This document shows positions 12,326-22,667 of a stretch of DNA of 64,000 nucleotides, in pieces. A model generated the notes under the pieces. The model was not told the origin of the DNA. It worked only from the letters and a program-made list of their open reading frames with translations, and made no database searches. Position numbers and translations under genes: made by a program. How positions within the stretch are numbered: the stretch's first letter is position 1; the number at the start of each line of letters is the position of its first letter. Source of the DNA: Chelonoidis abingdonii (Eukaryota; Chordata; Testudines; Testudinidae); assembly GCF_003597395.2 (NCBI RefSeq), contig NC_133778.1, forward strand, positions 10,368,043-10,432,042, written 5' to 3'.

Positions 12326-13200
12326 GAAAATAGATTCATCACTTCCAAGGGCAGAGGGGACCACTGTGATCTCCTGGTCTGACCTCCTGTAGAACACCAG
12401 CCCAGAGAACGTCCCCAAAGTAATTCCTAGAGCAGACCTCTTAGAAAACCAGCCAGTCTCGATTTACCCTTGCTAAATTGTTCCAGTGGTTAATTACTCT
12501 CACCATTAGATATTTATGCCTTATACTCAATCTGAATTTGTCCAGCTTCAACTTCCAGTCATTGGAGTGTGTTATACCTTTCTGTGCTAGATTGAAGAGC
12601 CCATTATTAAATATTTGTTCCCTGTGTAGGTACTTATAGACTAATCAAGTCATCCTTTTACCTACTCTTTATTAAGCTAGATAGATCAAACTCCTTGAAT
12701 CTATCACTATAGTGCATTTTCTATCCTTTGGTCATTCTTGGGACTCTTCTCTGAACCCTCCAATATCACAAACATCCTTCTTGGCATGGGCACCAGAACT
12801 GGACACAATATTGCAGTTGCACCTGTGCCAGATGTGGACGTCAGATAACCTCTCTGCTTCTACTTGAGAACACATTTGTGCCTCCCAGGACCATGTTAGC
12901 TGTCTTGGTGACAGCATCACATGAGGAGCTCGTGTTCAGATGATTATTCACCATGACCCCAAAATCTTTTCCAGTCACTGCTTCCCAGGAGAGAGTCCCC
13001 CGTCCTGTAAATATGGCATTCTTTGTTCTTAGATGTATCTGTTTTACATTTAGCCATATTAAAACACACATTGCTTGTCTGTGCGGAGTTTACCAAGCAA
13101 TCCAAATCAGTCTGTACCATGATCTGTCTTCTTGAATGGTGTGCGGGGATAGGATCGGGCTGTATGTAAATTTTTGTATCATGGAAAGCACTGTTCTTAA
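12326..13200 (-). pseudogene. CR1 LINE ORF2 3' part and 3' UTR, antisense
   Basis: The minus strand reads CR1 ORF2 C-terminal sequence. From high to low coordinates: DTKIYIQPDPIPAHHSRRQI (about 13190), NVKQIHLRTKNAIFTGRG and DFGVMVNNHLNTSSSCDAV (about 13050-12900), then the box related to 'VQFWCPxxKKD' near 12800. The CR1 3' UTR follows and ends about 12326 with the complement of gaccatcatgatc-type motifs. It is frameshifted. The 13200-13280 flank before the next MITE is unassigned. Confidence 0.8.
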
Positions 13201-13280
13201 TTCAGAAGCGGAAATAATATCAACTAGATTTGCTGGGACGCGCATATTTTCTTCAGTCCCATGTCTCTTGACACATGTCC

Positions 13281-13528
13281 CTAAGGCTATGTCTACACTA
13301 TGAGTTAGGGCTGTGACTCCTCTGCTCATATACACACACCTGTGCTAGCTCTTACGGAGCTGGCCTGAGTATAAATAACAGTGTAGCAGTGGTTGCATGG
13401 GGAGCAGCAGCAGAGGCTTGACTGAGCTGCGATGAATACAAACCCGTCTGAAATGGAGAGCTAACATGAGTATGTGTCCATGAGCAGGGGAATCCTACCC
13501 ATAGCATGTAGTGTAGACATCGCCTTAG
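13281..13528. mobile_element. MITE with 20-bp terminal inverted repeats
   Basis: The ends ctaaggctatgtctacacta (13281-13300) and, inverted at 13509-13528, ctaaggcgatgtctacacta agree at 19 of 20 positions. The 248-bp body is non-coding. The 'atgtctacact' terminus belongs to an abundant turtle hAT-like MITE group. No target duplication is evident. Confidence 0.7.
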
Positions 13529-13944
13529 TGACAAGGAGGGAGGGACTAAAGATGGAAAACACTGGATAGGCCCCCTTTTTCCCCATAAAAATGATTTAAA
13601 ACAAGTGAATTGTGAAGAAGAAAGAAGACACAGGCCAATGGCTGTAAAGAGTCTGCATATATGGATATTATACTGTGTTCAGGCACTGAACAGCATAAAG
13701 TGGGGGCCTGCTGTAAGGAAGCAGAAAACAAAGTGAATACATTAGCCATGGTACCGAATCTGGCATAGATGCTAGTATGTGTGACAAGGGTAGAGTACTG
13801 AGGATCAATGAAATCTTTCCAGTAGAAGCTGCACCTCTAAATGATTGGGCTGTAAATTGTATACCATATCCTCCCCCGTGCTGGGCACTTTAATAAAAAC
13901 CATACTTCAATAAGCTCAGAACTTTTCACCAGGCCAAAGTTTAT

Positions 13945-13972
13945 TTAAAAAAAAAAAAAAGAGAGAGAGAGA
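13945..13972 (+). repeat. Poly(A) followed by (GA)n
   Basis: A run of about 14 A followed by gagagagagaga. It may be the remains of a retroposon tail, but no body is recognisable upstream. Confidence 0.7.
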
Positions 13973-14050
13973 AGCCAAACAGGGCAAACGAGGATACCAA
14001 GTATGAAAGGAAGAGTGCACAGTGACTGCTGAAGTCCTGCTGAAATCCTC

Positions 14051-14716
14051 TCAAGATATTTCTATATTAGGAGGGCTCTGAGGCTGACAAACAAACCCAA
14101 TAATAACAACAGTGTAGAAATCCTCATGTGAAAAACTGAGCACAGTAACCTGGGAATGTTGCGTGGGAGTTTTACTGGTACTGTCTGCATTGGTGCTGGA
14201 TGGTGTTGGGATATCAGGGTGTGACTTAATTTGAGGGATGATATGCGAGCACATAACCTGAGTCCAAGAGGGGGTTGGGGCCAGGTGATACCTTTTGCCC
14301 GGGAAACTGGACAAAGGCTGGAGGAGGGGCTGGGGTGTGTGTCTGGGTGAGACAGCTGGAGGGGGTTTCAGTTTGGAGCTGGCTGGGGAAACAAGAGGGA
14401 GGTGCAGTGAGGGCCTGCAAATGTATTCTGGAAACCAGAGACTAAGAGGGTGAAATCCTGCCCAAATCCTGTAGGGCGGAGGATAGAGGAAGCAGTGGAG
14501 GCGGTGACTATGTGTGCAGTACTGGAACCATCCTGCCATCTGCTGGCAGCACAGAGTACATCTAGTGGAGGGTAGGGGAATGGTAAGCTGGGGCACACGT
14601 GGCACTGTGCTATGACCCCTAACTGTGTCCCTGAACACAGAATCACCCCACCCCTTGCTGCTACATGGATATTGGGCGTGATGTGATCCCTCTATGCGCT
14701 TTTTCCTCCAGTGCAC
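14051..14716 (-). other. Unassigned 221-codon open frame, probably not a gene
   Basis: The longest uninterrupted frame in the window. The translation is rich in Ser, Pro, His, Thr and Gln and has no domain, signal peptide or membrane segment I recognise. Shorter frames overlap it on the same strand. There is no promoter or splice context to support expression, and composition alone could keep stops rare. It lies between a MITE and a Penelope-like tail in intergenic DNA. 14717-15230 is also unassigned. Confidence 0.15.
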
Positions 14717-15235
14717 CTGCAGTGATTGGGCAAGGGCCCCATTGTTCCCTAGTATGTACAGTTTCAGGAGCCAAAGTTCTCTAACTAACCAAACTTCCCA
14801 ATAGTGAACAGGCTAACCCAGTGTAGTGTCACTGGCGTCATAACTCTCTTGGCTGTAAAACTGTGATGTTTGGGTCTTGTAAACAGGATTGCAGCCCATT
14901 GCACAGGTGTTCGGTAACAGGAATGGGGAACCTCACCAATTCATCCCTTTGCCAAAGGTAAGAACCCGTGTAACAATAAGTCCTATGGTGCATTACAGTA
15001 GCCAAACTTAATATTTTTCCGTTGCCTTCCAGTCTAAATAATATCACCAGATGAGCCCTTAGGCATGGCCTATCCGAGTATTACACGGGGTGGTATAGGG
15101 GTAACTGTGGTACTAGAGACAAAAATAGAAAAGTCTTTAAGGGTGATTGTTGTGAATGTGTGTGACACTCCCATGTAGCACAGGCTCACGGGTAGCGTAT
15201 GCACTACCTAAACAAAGCTGAACCATAGGCTTTAA

Positions 15236-15366
15236 GTATCAGAGGGGCAGCTGGGTTAGTCTGTATCCACAAAAACAACTGAAGAAGTGGGGTTTTTTTT
15301 AGTCATGAAAGCTTATGCCTAATTAAATCTGTTAGTCTTTAAGGTGCCACCAGACTCCTCGTTTTC
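15236..15366. mobile_element. Penelope-like tail with 5' inversion
   Basis: Two segments of one repeat are joined in opposite orientation. 15236-15275 is the reverse complement of the repeat's end (ctctgata terminus, ggatacagactaac). 15276-15366 reads it forward (ctgaagaagtgg, gaaagcttatgcc, ctgttagtctttaaggtgcc, accagactcctcgtt). The same two modules occur inverted at 18684-18801. A hammerhead-like core appears: CTGAAGA at 15279-15285 and GAAA at 15307-15310. The clade assignment is from the known resemblance of such tails to Penelope-like element terminal repeats. From 15370 to 16095 nothing is recognised. Confidence 0.55.
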
Positions 15367-16099
15367 ATATGTTTTGAAACACATTTTTAAAAATTGAGGG
15401 TTCTTACTCCTTCCCCACATAGGTGCTAAAATTGCATCTAAGACATATCCGTACAAACAAGTACAGTAGCTGCGCATGTTCCCTTGTTTCTGAGACATGC
15501 AGTTAGAAGTGGATAATGGCATTTGATCACTGGAGCACACCTACTTTACTCTCTGACATCATGTGGTGGCTGTTATAGAAAGGCAAGGAGCACACCTTAG
15601 CTGACTGCATTTAGCCAGAGTAAGAATACAGCTGGGAGCTCAAGTCACAGCAATAAAGGGTTAACACAGGACATTAAAGCTAACCCTGTGTCTGCCTGGT
15701 AACACCTGTCTAAGAAATGTAATCCTGAAACCCTTGTTATAACAATGGGTCTGAGCTGGAACAATGTTACTTCCATCTACTCCCACACCTTAATGACACT
15801 ACACTTTCTAATGGACCCCTGTGATCTTGATTGTGAGCGTCTCTTTTGCGGCACCAGATAATTTCCCTCACTATGTCAGCTCCTTTCAGCTGATCTGTTC
15901 CCCAAGAATTAAACTTTTCTGTTTGAGCATCTACTCAACATCATATTCTGTGCACACTTTGTGCGTGGCAGTGTTCACGGGTCAGTTTGCCCTTTAATGT
16001 AAACTAGCAGAGCTCCACTGAGTCCTCTGTATTCCAAATGAAGAAGTCACTCATTCTGCCCCATTTCAAAATTAAACATTTTTCTCACAAGCAGTCCTG

Positions 16100-16345
16100 T
16101 AGGCCAGGTCTACAGGAGGAATTGAGCCTGGTATAGCTACATCTCGCAGGGGTATGAAAAAGCCAGAGATTTGGCTATGCTGCCTTAAACCTGAGTGGAG
16201 AGAGTGCTAGGTCAGTGGAAGATTTAGTCTATTGACCTAGCTACCTGCCCCTCGCTCCCCCCCCCCCAAAGAGGTGGATTACCTATACCAAGGGGAGAAC
16301 ACAGCAGCTGTGTTGCCACAGCATTTTAAATGCAGACATACTCTA
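16100..16345. mobile_element. Degraded 'caggtctaca' MITE
   Basis: Starts taggccaggtctaca and ends tgcagacatactcta, an imperfect inverted pair of the same broad family as 13281-13528. It contains tatagctacatctcgcaggg and a poly(C) run near 16257. It is non-coding. 16346-16750 is unassigned. Confidence 0.5.
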
Positions 16346-17443
16346 TATACACTAGACTGAAGATGGAATTCCATGACATTGTCCACTAATTGTAGCTAAT
16401 AGTTCCCTTTCTTTCTCATTTTGTCTTTTTACATTTCAGCCACCCCCTTCTCTCACTCTCCCAACGATTTAATCTTTTTCCCATTTGATTAAAATATATG
16501 ATTATTGTCCCTAGAATAACCCAAACCAGCTCTGTTTTCCTTTTACTTACAATTAGTGCCTTGTTGTATCAAAATGTAACTGTGCAGCAACAACATGCTG
16601 TGTTCACTGTTGTACATCTTTCACCTGTATCAAGGTATACTCAGCTCCTTTTGAGACAGCAGGCAGTTGTGCATTCAGTGCACATTGGGTGAAGACCAAC
16701 GCATTACCTCCAATGCTTCTGGTTTGCATAAACTTTGCCTCTCAGGTAATATAAAGAACAAAAAAATGGCCAGACTGGGTCAGACCAAAGGACCCTCTAA
16801 CCCAGTATCCTGTGTTGTGACAGTGGCCAATGCCAGGTGTCCCAGAGGGAATGAACAGAACAGAAAATCGTCCAGTGATCCATCCCCTGTCACTCATTCC
16901 CAGCTTCTGGCAAACAGAGGCTAGGACCTCATCCCTGCCCATCCTGGCTAATAGCCATTGATGGACCTATCCAAGAATTTATCTAGTTCCTTTTTGAACC
17001 CTGTTATAGTCTTGGCCTTCACAACATCCTCTGGCAAGTAGCTCCACAGGTTGACTGTGCATTGTGTGGGGAAAAAATACTCCATTTTTCTTGTTTTAAA
17101 CCTGCTGGCTATTAATTTGATTTGGTGATTCCAGCTCTTGTGTTATAAGGAGTAAATAACACTTTCTTATTTACTTGCTCTGCACCAATCATGATTTTTA
17201 GAGACCTCTATCATATCCCCACCCCTTAGTCATCGCTTTTCCAAGCTGAAAAGTCCCAGTCTTATTAATCACTCCTCATACCGAAGCTGTTCCATACCCC
17301 TGATAATTTTTGTTGCCCTTTTCTGAACCTTTTCCAATTCCAATATATTTTTTTGAGATGGGGTGACCACAGCTGTACTCAGTATTCAAGATGTGGGCGT
17401 ACCATAAATGTACAGAGAGGGAATATATTTTCTGTCTTATTAT

Positions 17444-17641
17444 CTATGAGTATGGCTACACTTGCAGCCATACAGCGCTGCCGCGGGAATGCTCCCGCGG
17501 CAGCGCATGTGTGGTCACAGCGCCAGCGCTGGGAGAGAACTCTCCCAGCGCTGCAGGTACTCCACCTCCCCATGGGGATTTTCACACCCCTCAGTGAGAA
17601 AGTTGCAGCACTGTAAAGCGCCAGTGTAGCCAAGACCTATG
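17444..17641. mobile_element. G/C-rich MITE inside CR1, 5-bp target duplication
   Basis: The body at 17449-17636 (188 bp) is inserted in antisense CR1. Its ends are tggctacact (17453-17462) and, inverted, tggctacact near 17623-17632. The host pentamer CTATG is duplicated at both borders (17444-17448, 17637-17641). The interior contains perfect short palindromes, gctgccgcgggaatgctccc with gcggcagc (about 17478-17504) and gcgctgggagagaactctcc with cagcgc. The 5-bp duplication differs from the 8-bp hAT standard. Confidence 0.65.
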
Positions 17642-17687
17642 TCTTTCTTAATGAGGCCCAACATTCGCATTCCTGCAGAACTATTGG

Positions 17688-18050
17688 GTGACTACATCTG
17701 GTCTTGGTGACTTATTACTGTTTAGTTTAGCAATTTGTTCCAAAACCTCCTCTAATGACACTTCAATCTATGACAGTTCCTCAGATCTCTCACCTAAAAA
17801 GAATGGCTCAGGTTTGGGAATCTCCCTCACATCCTTAGCTGTGAAAACAGATGCAAAGAATTCATTTAGCTTCTCTGCAATGGTCTTATTGTTCTTGAAT
17901 GCTCCTTTAGCATCTCGCTCATCCAGTGGTCCCACTGGTTGTTTGGCAGGCCCCCTGCTTTTGAAGTACTTAAAATTTTTTTTGCTATTACGTTTTGAGT
18001 CTTTAGCTAGCTGTTCTTCTTTTTTGGCCTTCCGAATTCTATTTTAACAC
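17688..18050 (-). pseudogene. CR1 ORF2 linker and RT start remnant
   Basis: The minus strand decodes to LAKDSKRNSKKNFKYFKSRG, then KTIAEKLNEFFASVFTAKDV and IPKPEPFFLGERSEELS, ending with LNSNKSPRPD, the opening box of the CR1 reverse transcriptase (normally 'KSPGPD'). One or more stops occur in the frame. The catalytic palm that should follow is absent, so the element carries an internal deletion at about 17660. Confidence 0.75.
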
Positions 18051-18674
18051 TTCATTTGCCAGAGTTTATGTGCCTTTCTATTTTCCTCACTAGGATTTAA
18101 CATCCACTTTTTAAAGGATATCTTTTTTGCCTTTCACTGCTTCTCTTACTTTGTTGTTTAGCCACGATGGCTCTTTTTTGGTTCTCTTACTAGGTTTTAT
18201 AATTTGAGGTATACATTTAAGTTGCACATATATTAGGGTGTCTTTAAATTGTTTCCATGCAGCTTGCAGGATTTTACTTTTGTGCTGTACTTTTTCATTT
18301 CTGTTTAACTAACCTCCTCATTTTTGTGTAGTTCCCCTTTCTCAAATTAAATGCTACAGTGTTGGGCTGTTGTGGTGTTTTCCCTCTACAGGGATGTTAA
18401 ATTTAATTATATTATGCTCACTATTACCAAGCGGTCTAGCTTTCTTTACCTCTTGGACCTGATCCTGTTCTCCACTTAGGACTAAATTACCTCCCCTCTT
18501 GTCCAGGACTGGCTGCTCCAAGCAGTCATTTAAGGTGTCAAGAAACTTTATCGCTGCTTCCTGTCCTGATATGACATGTAGCCAGTCAATAGGGGGGGAA
18601 GTAGTTGTAATCCCTCATTTGCATTTCACAGTCACTATCACTGGCCTGGTGGGTGATTGGTAATATATCCCTAC

Positions 18675-18810
18675 TGCAATATTTAAAAAAAAACAAAAAC
18701 AAAACAAGGCGTGCAGTGGCATCTTAAAGAGTAACAGATTTATTTGGGCATAAAGGTGCCACCAGACTCCTTGTTGGTTTTGTGGCTACCCCTCTGATAT
18801 TTGCTATATT
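18675..18810. mobile_element. Penelope-like tail with 5' inversion, in CR1
   Basis: The insert at 18684-18801 is flanked by tgcaatatt (18675-18683) and tgctatatt (18802-18810), an 8-of-9 match duplicating CR1 target sequence. The left half is antisense (gcatcttaaagagtaacaga, tttatttgggcataa). The right half is sense (aggtgccaccagactccttg, then ctacccctctgatatt), with a deletion of the usual ggatacagactaacac. An A-rich tract opens the insert. It has the same modules and the same sort of inversion as 15236-15366. Confidence 0.6.
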
Positions 18811-18893
18811 CTTAGTAATGCCATGCTCAGACAATATCCATAGAGATTCTACGGTACAGGTTGGTTCACTTAAGATTTTTACTTCATTTCATT

Positions 18894-19097
18894 CTACTTT
18901 CTTTCACATATAGTGCCACGCCCCCACCCGCGTGACCTCTTCTGTCCTTCCAATATATTTTGTACCCTGTTATTACTGTGTCTCAGTATCCTCATTCCAC
19001 CAATTTCTGTGATGCCTATTGTATCCATATCCTCATTTAAGACAAGGAACTCTAGTTTCCCCATCTTCTTGTTTAGACTTCTAGAAGTGGTATACAA
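18894..19097 (-). pseudogene. CR1 endonuclease N-terminal remnant
   Basis: A 67-codon open frame reading SRSLNKKMGKLEFLVLNEDM then DTIGITEIGGMRI. This is the start of the apurinic-type endonuclease of CR1 ORF2: the 'N-A-R-S-L-x-N-K' box, then 'D-I-I-G-I-T-E-T-W-W'. The motif ITEIGG replaces ITETWW, so the catalytic Glu is kept but the two Trp are gone. It is followed by stops. Confidence 0.75.
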
Positions 19098-19239
19098 GCA
19101 CTTTAAAAATGTGTTACTTTTTAGTAGCCTCTCAATTACAATATGTAATGGGATTTTTTTTTCATTTGTCTGTTTTTCTCATTAGATCCTACTTGCATTT
19201 TATCATCTCTTACACACGTCTCCTTACTAGGACATAGAG

Positions 19240-19830
19240 CCTCTTGAGTAATAGAGCCTCTCCTAAGGGATGTCTCTGTCCAAACCACGTGCTCCTCCAC
19301 ACTTGTTGGCTTTCCTCCAGCCCTTAAACTGCTCTACGACCATTCAGTGCCAGTAATCTGGTTCCATTTTGGTTTAGGTGCAGGCTGTATAGGCTCCTAC
19401 TTTCCTAAAAGTTTCCCCCGTTCCTAATAAATCTAAACCCCTCCTCCATCTTATCGGCACAGTGAGACCCTGCAGTTCTGCCTGGTTAACTGGTCCTGTG
19501 CATGGAATGGGAAGCATTTCAGAGAACACTACTGTGGAGGTCTTGGACTTCATCTCTTATCTAACAGCCTAAATTTGGCCTCCAGGACTTCTCTCCTATC
19601 CTTCTCTATATCATTGGTACTTCCCCAGTTCCACACGTCTATCTAGAGAGATCCACAACCTTCACAAAAGGCAGGCAAGTCACTGTGTGGTTCTCCTGGT
19701 CATCAGAAACCCCAGCTAGCTATGTTTTTTTTTAATGATCAAGTTGCCCATTACTAATACCTGTATCTTCCTAGGAACCAGAGTTCCCGCCCCCAGAGAT
19801 GAATCCTCAGTATGAGAGGAGACCACATCA
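19240..19830 (-). pseudogene. CR1 ORF1 C-terminal (esterase-like) remnant
   Basis: Minus-strand pieces such as RFIRNGGNF and SLYSLHLNQNGTRLLAL match the end of the SGNH-esterase region of CR1 ORF1, whose active family members have 'GLHLN..G..LLA'. Frames are broken by several stops, and the catalytic 'HVGTND' box is lost or deleted near 19620. Its position before the endonuclease agrees with CR1 gene order. Confidence 0.6.
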
Positions 19831-20189
19831 TCATATAGAAGGAGGGTCCCCATTATGGGATTGTTTCTCTCTGTTCCAGTTGCATAGCCTTCTTCCCTGA
19901 AAATTCCATCCTCCTCAATAGCACAGAGGCTGTCAAAGAGGGGATGAGACCGTTCTACTGTGTTCCGGAAAGTCTCATCTATGTTCTTCTGTCTCCCCTA
20001 GCTCCTCCAGCTCAGGCACCCTCATCTGCAATAAGATCATTCCCTAAAACTATCAGCCTCTGCACGGCTATTGTACCTGAGCTGCCCTGAAGCAGTGTAA
20101 TAGATAGCTGGGGTGTGTGAGAGAAGTTTATGAGAACAATTGCAACAACCTTTTACCGATTTGAAAAATTGCTGTTGTGTTTCTCTTCT

Positions 20190-20560
20190 CCCCCATCCCC
20201 TTCTTTTCTCCAGCCTAAACAAATCCATTTTTTTTTCAATCTACCCTCATAGGTCACATATTCTAGACCTATAATCATTGTTGTTGCTCTTCTCTGGACT
20301 GTCTCCACTATCTTTCCTGAAATGTGGCACCGAGATCTGGACACTAATCCAGTTGAGCCCTGATCAGCGTGGAAGACTTCTTGTATCATGCTTACAAGAC
20401 CTGCTAAAGCAGGCCAGAATCATTGCTAGTTTTTGCAAGAGTGGTACTGTTAACTCATATTTAGCTTGTGATCCTCTATGACCCCCAGATCCCTTTCCGC
20501 AGTCCTCCTTCCTAGGCAGTCATTTCCCATTTAGGTATTTAAAGAAAAATGCCTCATCCA
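20190..20560 (-). pseudogene. Second antisense CR1 ORF2 C-terminal fragment
   Basis: The minus strand reads DHKLNMSQQCH (about 20475) and, after an internal gap, ETVQRRATTMIIGLEYVTYE (about 20310-20250), then RLKKKWICLGWRK. These are the CR1 'LExVQRRAT-M' C-terminal boxes. It is frameshifted and truncated. It is distinct from the copy ending at 20017; the 20018-20189 gap shows no CR1 motif. The 20565-20925 stretch is unassigned and includes a poly(C) run near 20833. Confidence 0.65.
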
Positions 20561-20927
20561 CTGCATCTTCCAGGTGAGGTGATCTGTAGCGGACCCCTAC
20601 CATGACATTCTCCCTTGTTTTTTACCCCTCTCTCTCCTCGGTCCAAGTGTATACATAAAGCAACACCTCTTGTCCTTCCTGAGCAAGCTGTACTCATCTG
20701 TACCGATATTCCAGTCCTGTGCATTAGCCCAATGTTGTGCCATAGTTGAGTTTATTACTTAGCCATTCGAGTTCTTGCTGCTTATTCCCTATACATCTTG
20801 CTTTAGCAAGATCTAAGATATAAATTTGATTCCCCCCCCCCCCACATGTGCTCACTCTCATTGTAATGGCATACAAACCACTTGATCTAGGTTCAGTGTC
20901 ACCTCCCAGTAAAGCCAGCTGGAACAT

Positions 20928-21245
20928 TGAGGGAGGGATAGCTTAGTGGTTTAAGTGTTGGCCTGCTAAACCCAGGGTTATGAGGTCAGTACCTGAGGGG
21001 GCCATTTAGGAAACTGGGGTAAAAATCTGTCTGGGGATTGGTCCTGCTTTGAGCATGGCCTTATATAGAGATATACCTATCTCTCATAGACCAGGAAGGG
21101 ACCTGCAAGAGTCACTGAGTCCCACCCCCTGCCTTCACTAGCAGGACCAAGTACTGATTTTTGCCCCAGATCCCTTAATAGCCCCCTCAAGGATTGAACT
21201 GTTTGGACTATTTGATCTCCTGCGATCCCTTCCAACCTTAATATT
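20928..21245 (+). mobile_element. Turtle Pol III SINE interrupted by an inverted SINE piece
   Basis: The head (20936-21055) has the A-box region tagcttagtgg and the B-box region gggttatgagg, then ctggggattggtcctgcttt. The element breaks near 21057 and its CR1-like tail resumes at about 21203 (ttggactatttgatctcctg). Between them, about 21060-21200 is antisense SINE sequence (agcaggaccaagtactgatt, gccccctcaaggattgaac). The two arms can fold into a hairpin. 21250-22620 is otherwise unassigned. Confidence 0.75.
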
Positions 21246-22309
21246 GCTTACTTGTGAGACCTTACTCATCCTCCTCCTTACAGCAGAGCTGGAAGGGCAC
21301 AAGCTGCTGTCTCTGGTCTGGCCATTTTCACCCACTCTTGCTAAGAGGACCCACAGGTAGGAGTGTAGTAAGGCTAGGGCAACCCAGCCTGCAATGAACA
21401 CAGATGGAGCATCAGGGAAGGGTCAGCAAGTGGCAAGTGTTTAGGACATTTGCATTCTCAATAGGCTGCTCTTTTCTGTGCCTCAGTAGAGCAGTGGTAG
21501 TAGATACTTGTATGAGTCATATGCTATACCTACCCCAGGTCCCCTGGATCACACCTATGGGGGCAGTGCTTTGTAAGAGTATGGGTAAAGTGGGAGAGTA
21601 TCTTGGGAATTTGGGAGCTCCACTGCCATGACTGGGTAGCAGACAGTGTCAATTCCCAGAAACATGCTGGAGTGGCCTCCAAAGGAGTACTGCTGCATGC
21701 TTTGCTCCACAGAAGCTTAAAACCATCCAAAGAATCTGCTGGACAGCCCAGCACAGGCAGCCCGACCAGTTCTGTTATAGACAGAACTGCAAATACCAGT
21801 GTCTGTGTACAAACTGGAGCATTAATTAATATTCAACTTGGCTATGGAGCGCTGGGCATGGTGACTGACATGCATTAATACCAAGTATCCTCATGACAAA
21901 CTGCCTGTGTGAGGAAACACTCCCTTTTCTAGTCATCTGCCACTCAGTGGTACAAGGTACACTCACTGATTCTGGAGAGAAGCCTGCACTTGCTTGCTCA
22001 GAGAAAACTGCACCATTTTCCCCTCTTCCTGGCAGGTGCACGGCCCATCATAGAAGAATGGGTATCAGAGGTGCTTAGTGCACAGCTTCTTTCAGTATTT
22101 TCTATTAATGTGATGGAATCCTATTTCTATACAACTTTAAGAACAGCAGCAGTACGCTGCCTCTCTTTCTTGAAATGCATTTTGGAAATAAAGAATTTTG
22201 GGTAGGGATGAGCATTAAAGATTTTCTGCATCCAGTGTTAAAATAGTGCATTATCCAGGTTTTACTTTAATTAAGGATGGATACACTATATTCTCACAGA
22301 GCAGCTTTT

Positions 22310-22316
<7 letters not shown>

Positions 22317-22340
<24 letters not shown>
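22317..22340 (+). repeat. Poly(T) tract
   Basis: A run of about 23 T (agtagttttt then T only). It may be a reversed retroposon tail; no body is recognised beside it. Confidence 0.7.
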
Positions 22341-22342
<2 letters not shown>

Positions 22343-22624
22343 TCTCAGTGTGGCTCCCCTCTTGCAAGCTGCTCTGGATCCTTGGAGTCCTACTGAAATC
22401 ACCAGGGCTCTGTATAACTTTCAGGGTCCAGCCACATGCAGCAGACTTTAAGAATGCATTACCTATGTTTAGAATGTGCCAGTGATCTAGTAACTGGTTT
22501 TGGATAGTCAGCAGGTAATTTCACTGGCAAATGAAAGCCCCAGCATTTAACAAAGAGCATGATGAGAAACTAAGATGACAAGCAGAATCAAGTAGCCTTC
22601 CAGGTGGTGCAAAATGTAAAAGTG

Positions 22625-22667
22625 TCACACACACAAACACTTTGTATGAAAACCACAAACATTTATT
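22625..22667 (-). promoter_or_regulatory. Probable UBE2F polyadenylation site
   Basis: On the minus strand AATAAA lies at 22667-22662. It is followed 15-40 nt downstream by a GU-rich stretch (TGTTTGTGTGTGTGAC, about 22640-22625). This signal plus GU-rich pair is the standard cleavage and polyadenylation layout. Cleavage would fall near 22645. Confidence 0.6.

Larger units (their letters stand above)
16752..20017 (-). mobile_element. Long antisense CR1 LINE with nested insertions
   Basis: The most complete LINE here, running from the 3' end (about 16752; complement of the CR1 terminal region at 16770-16990) up to ORF1 (about 20017). Reading the minus strand there is ORF1 with its esterase-type C-terminus (19830-19240), the endonuclease start (19097-18894) and a linker into RT (18050-17690). 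The RT core is then missing, and the RT C-terminus (17640-17100) and 3' UTR follow. It is interrupted by a MITE at 17449-17636 and a Penelope-like tail at 18684-18801, both with target duplications inside CR1 sequence. It is inactive. Confidence 0.85.
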
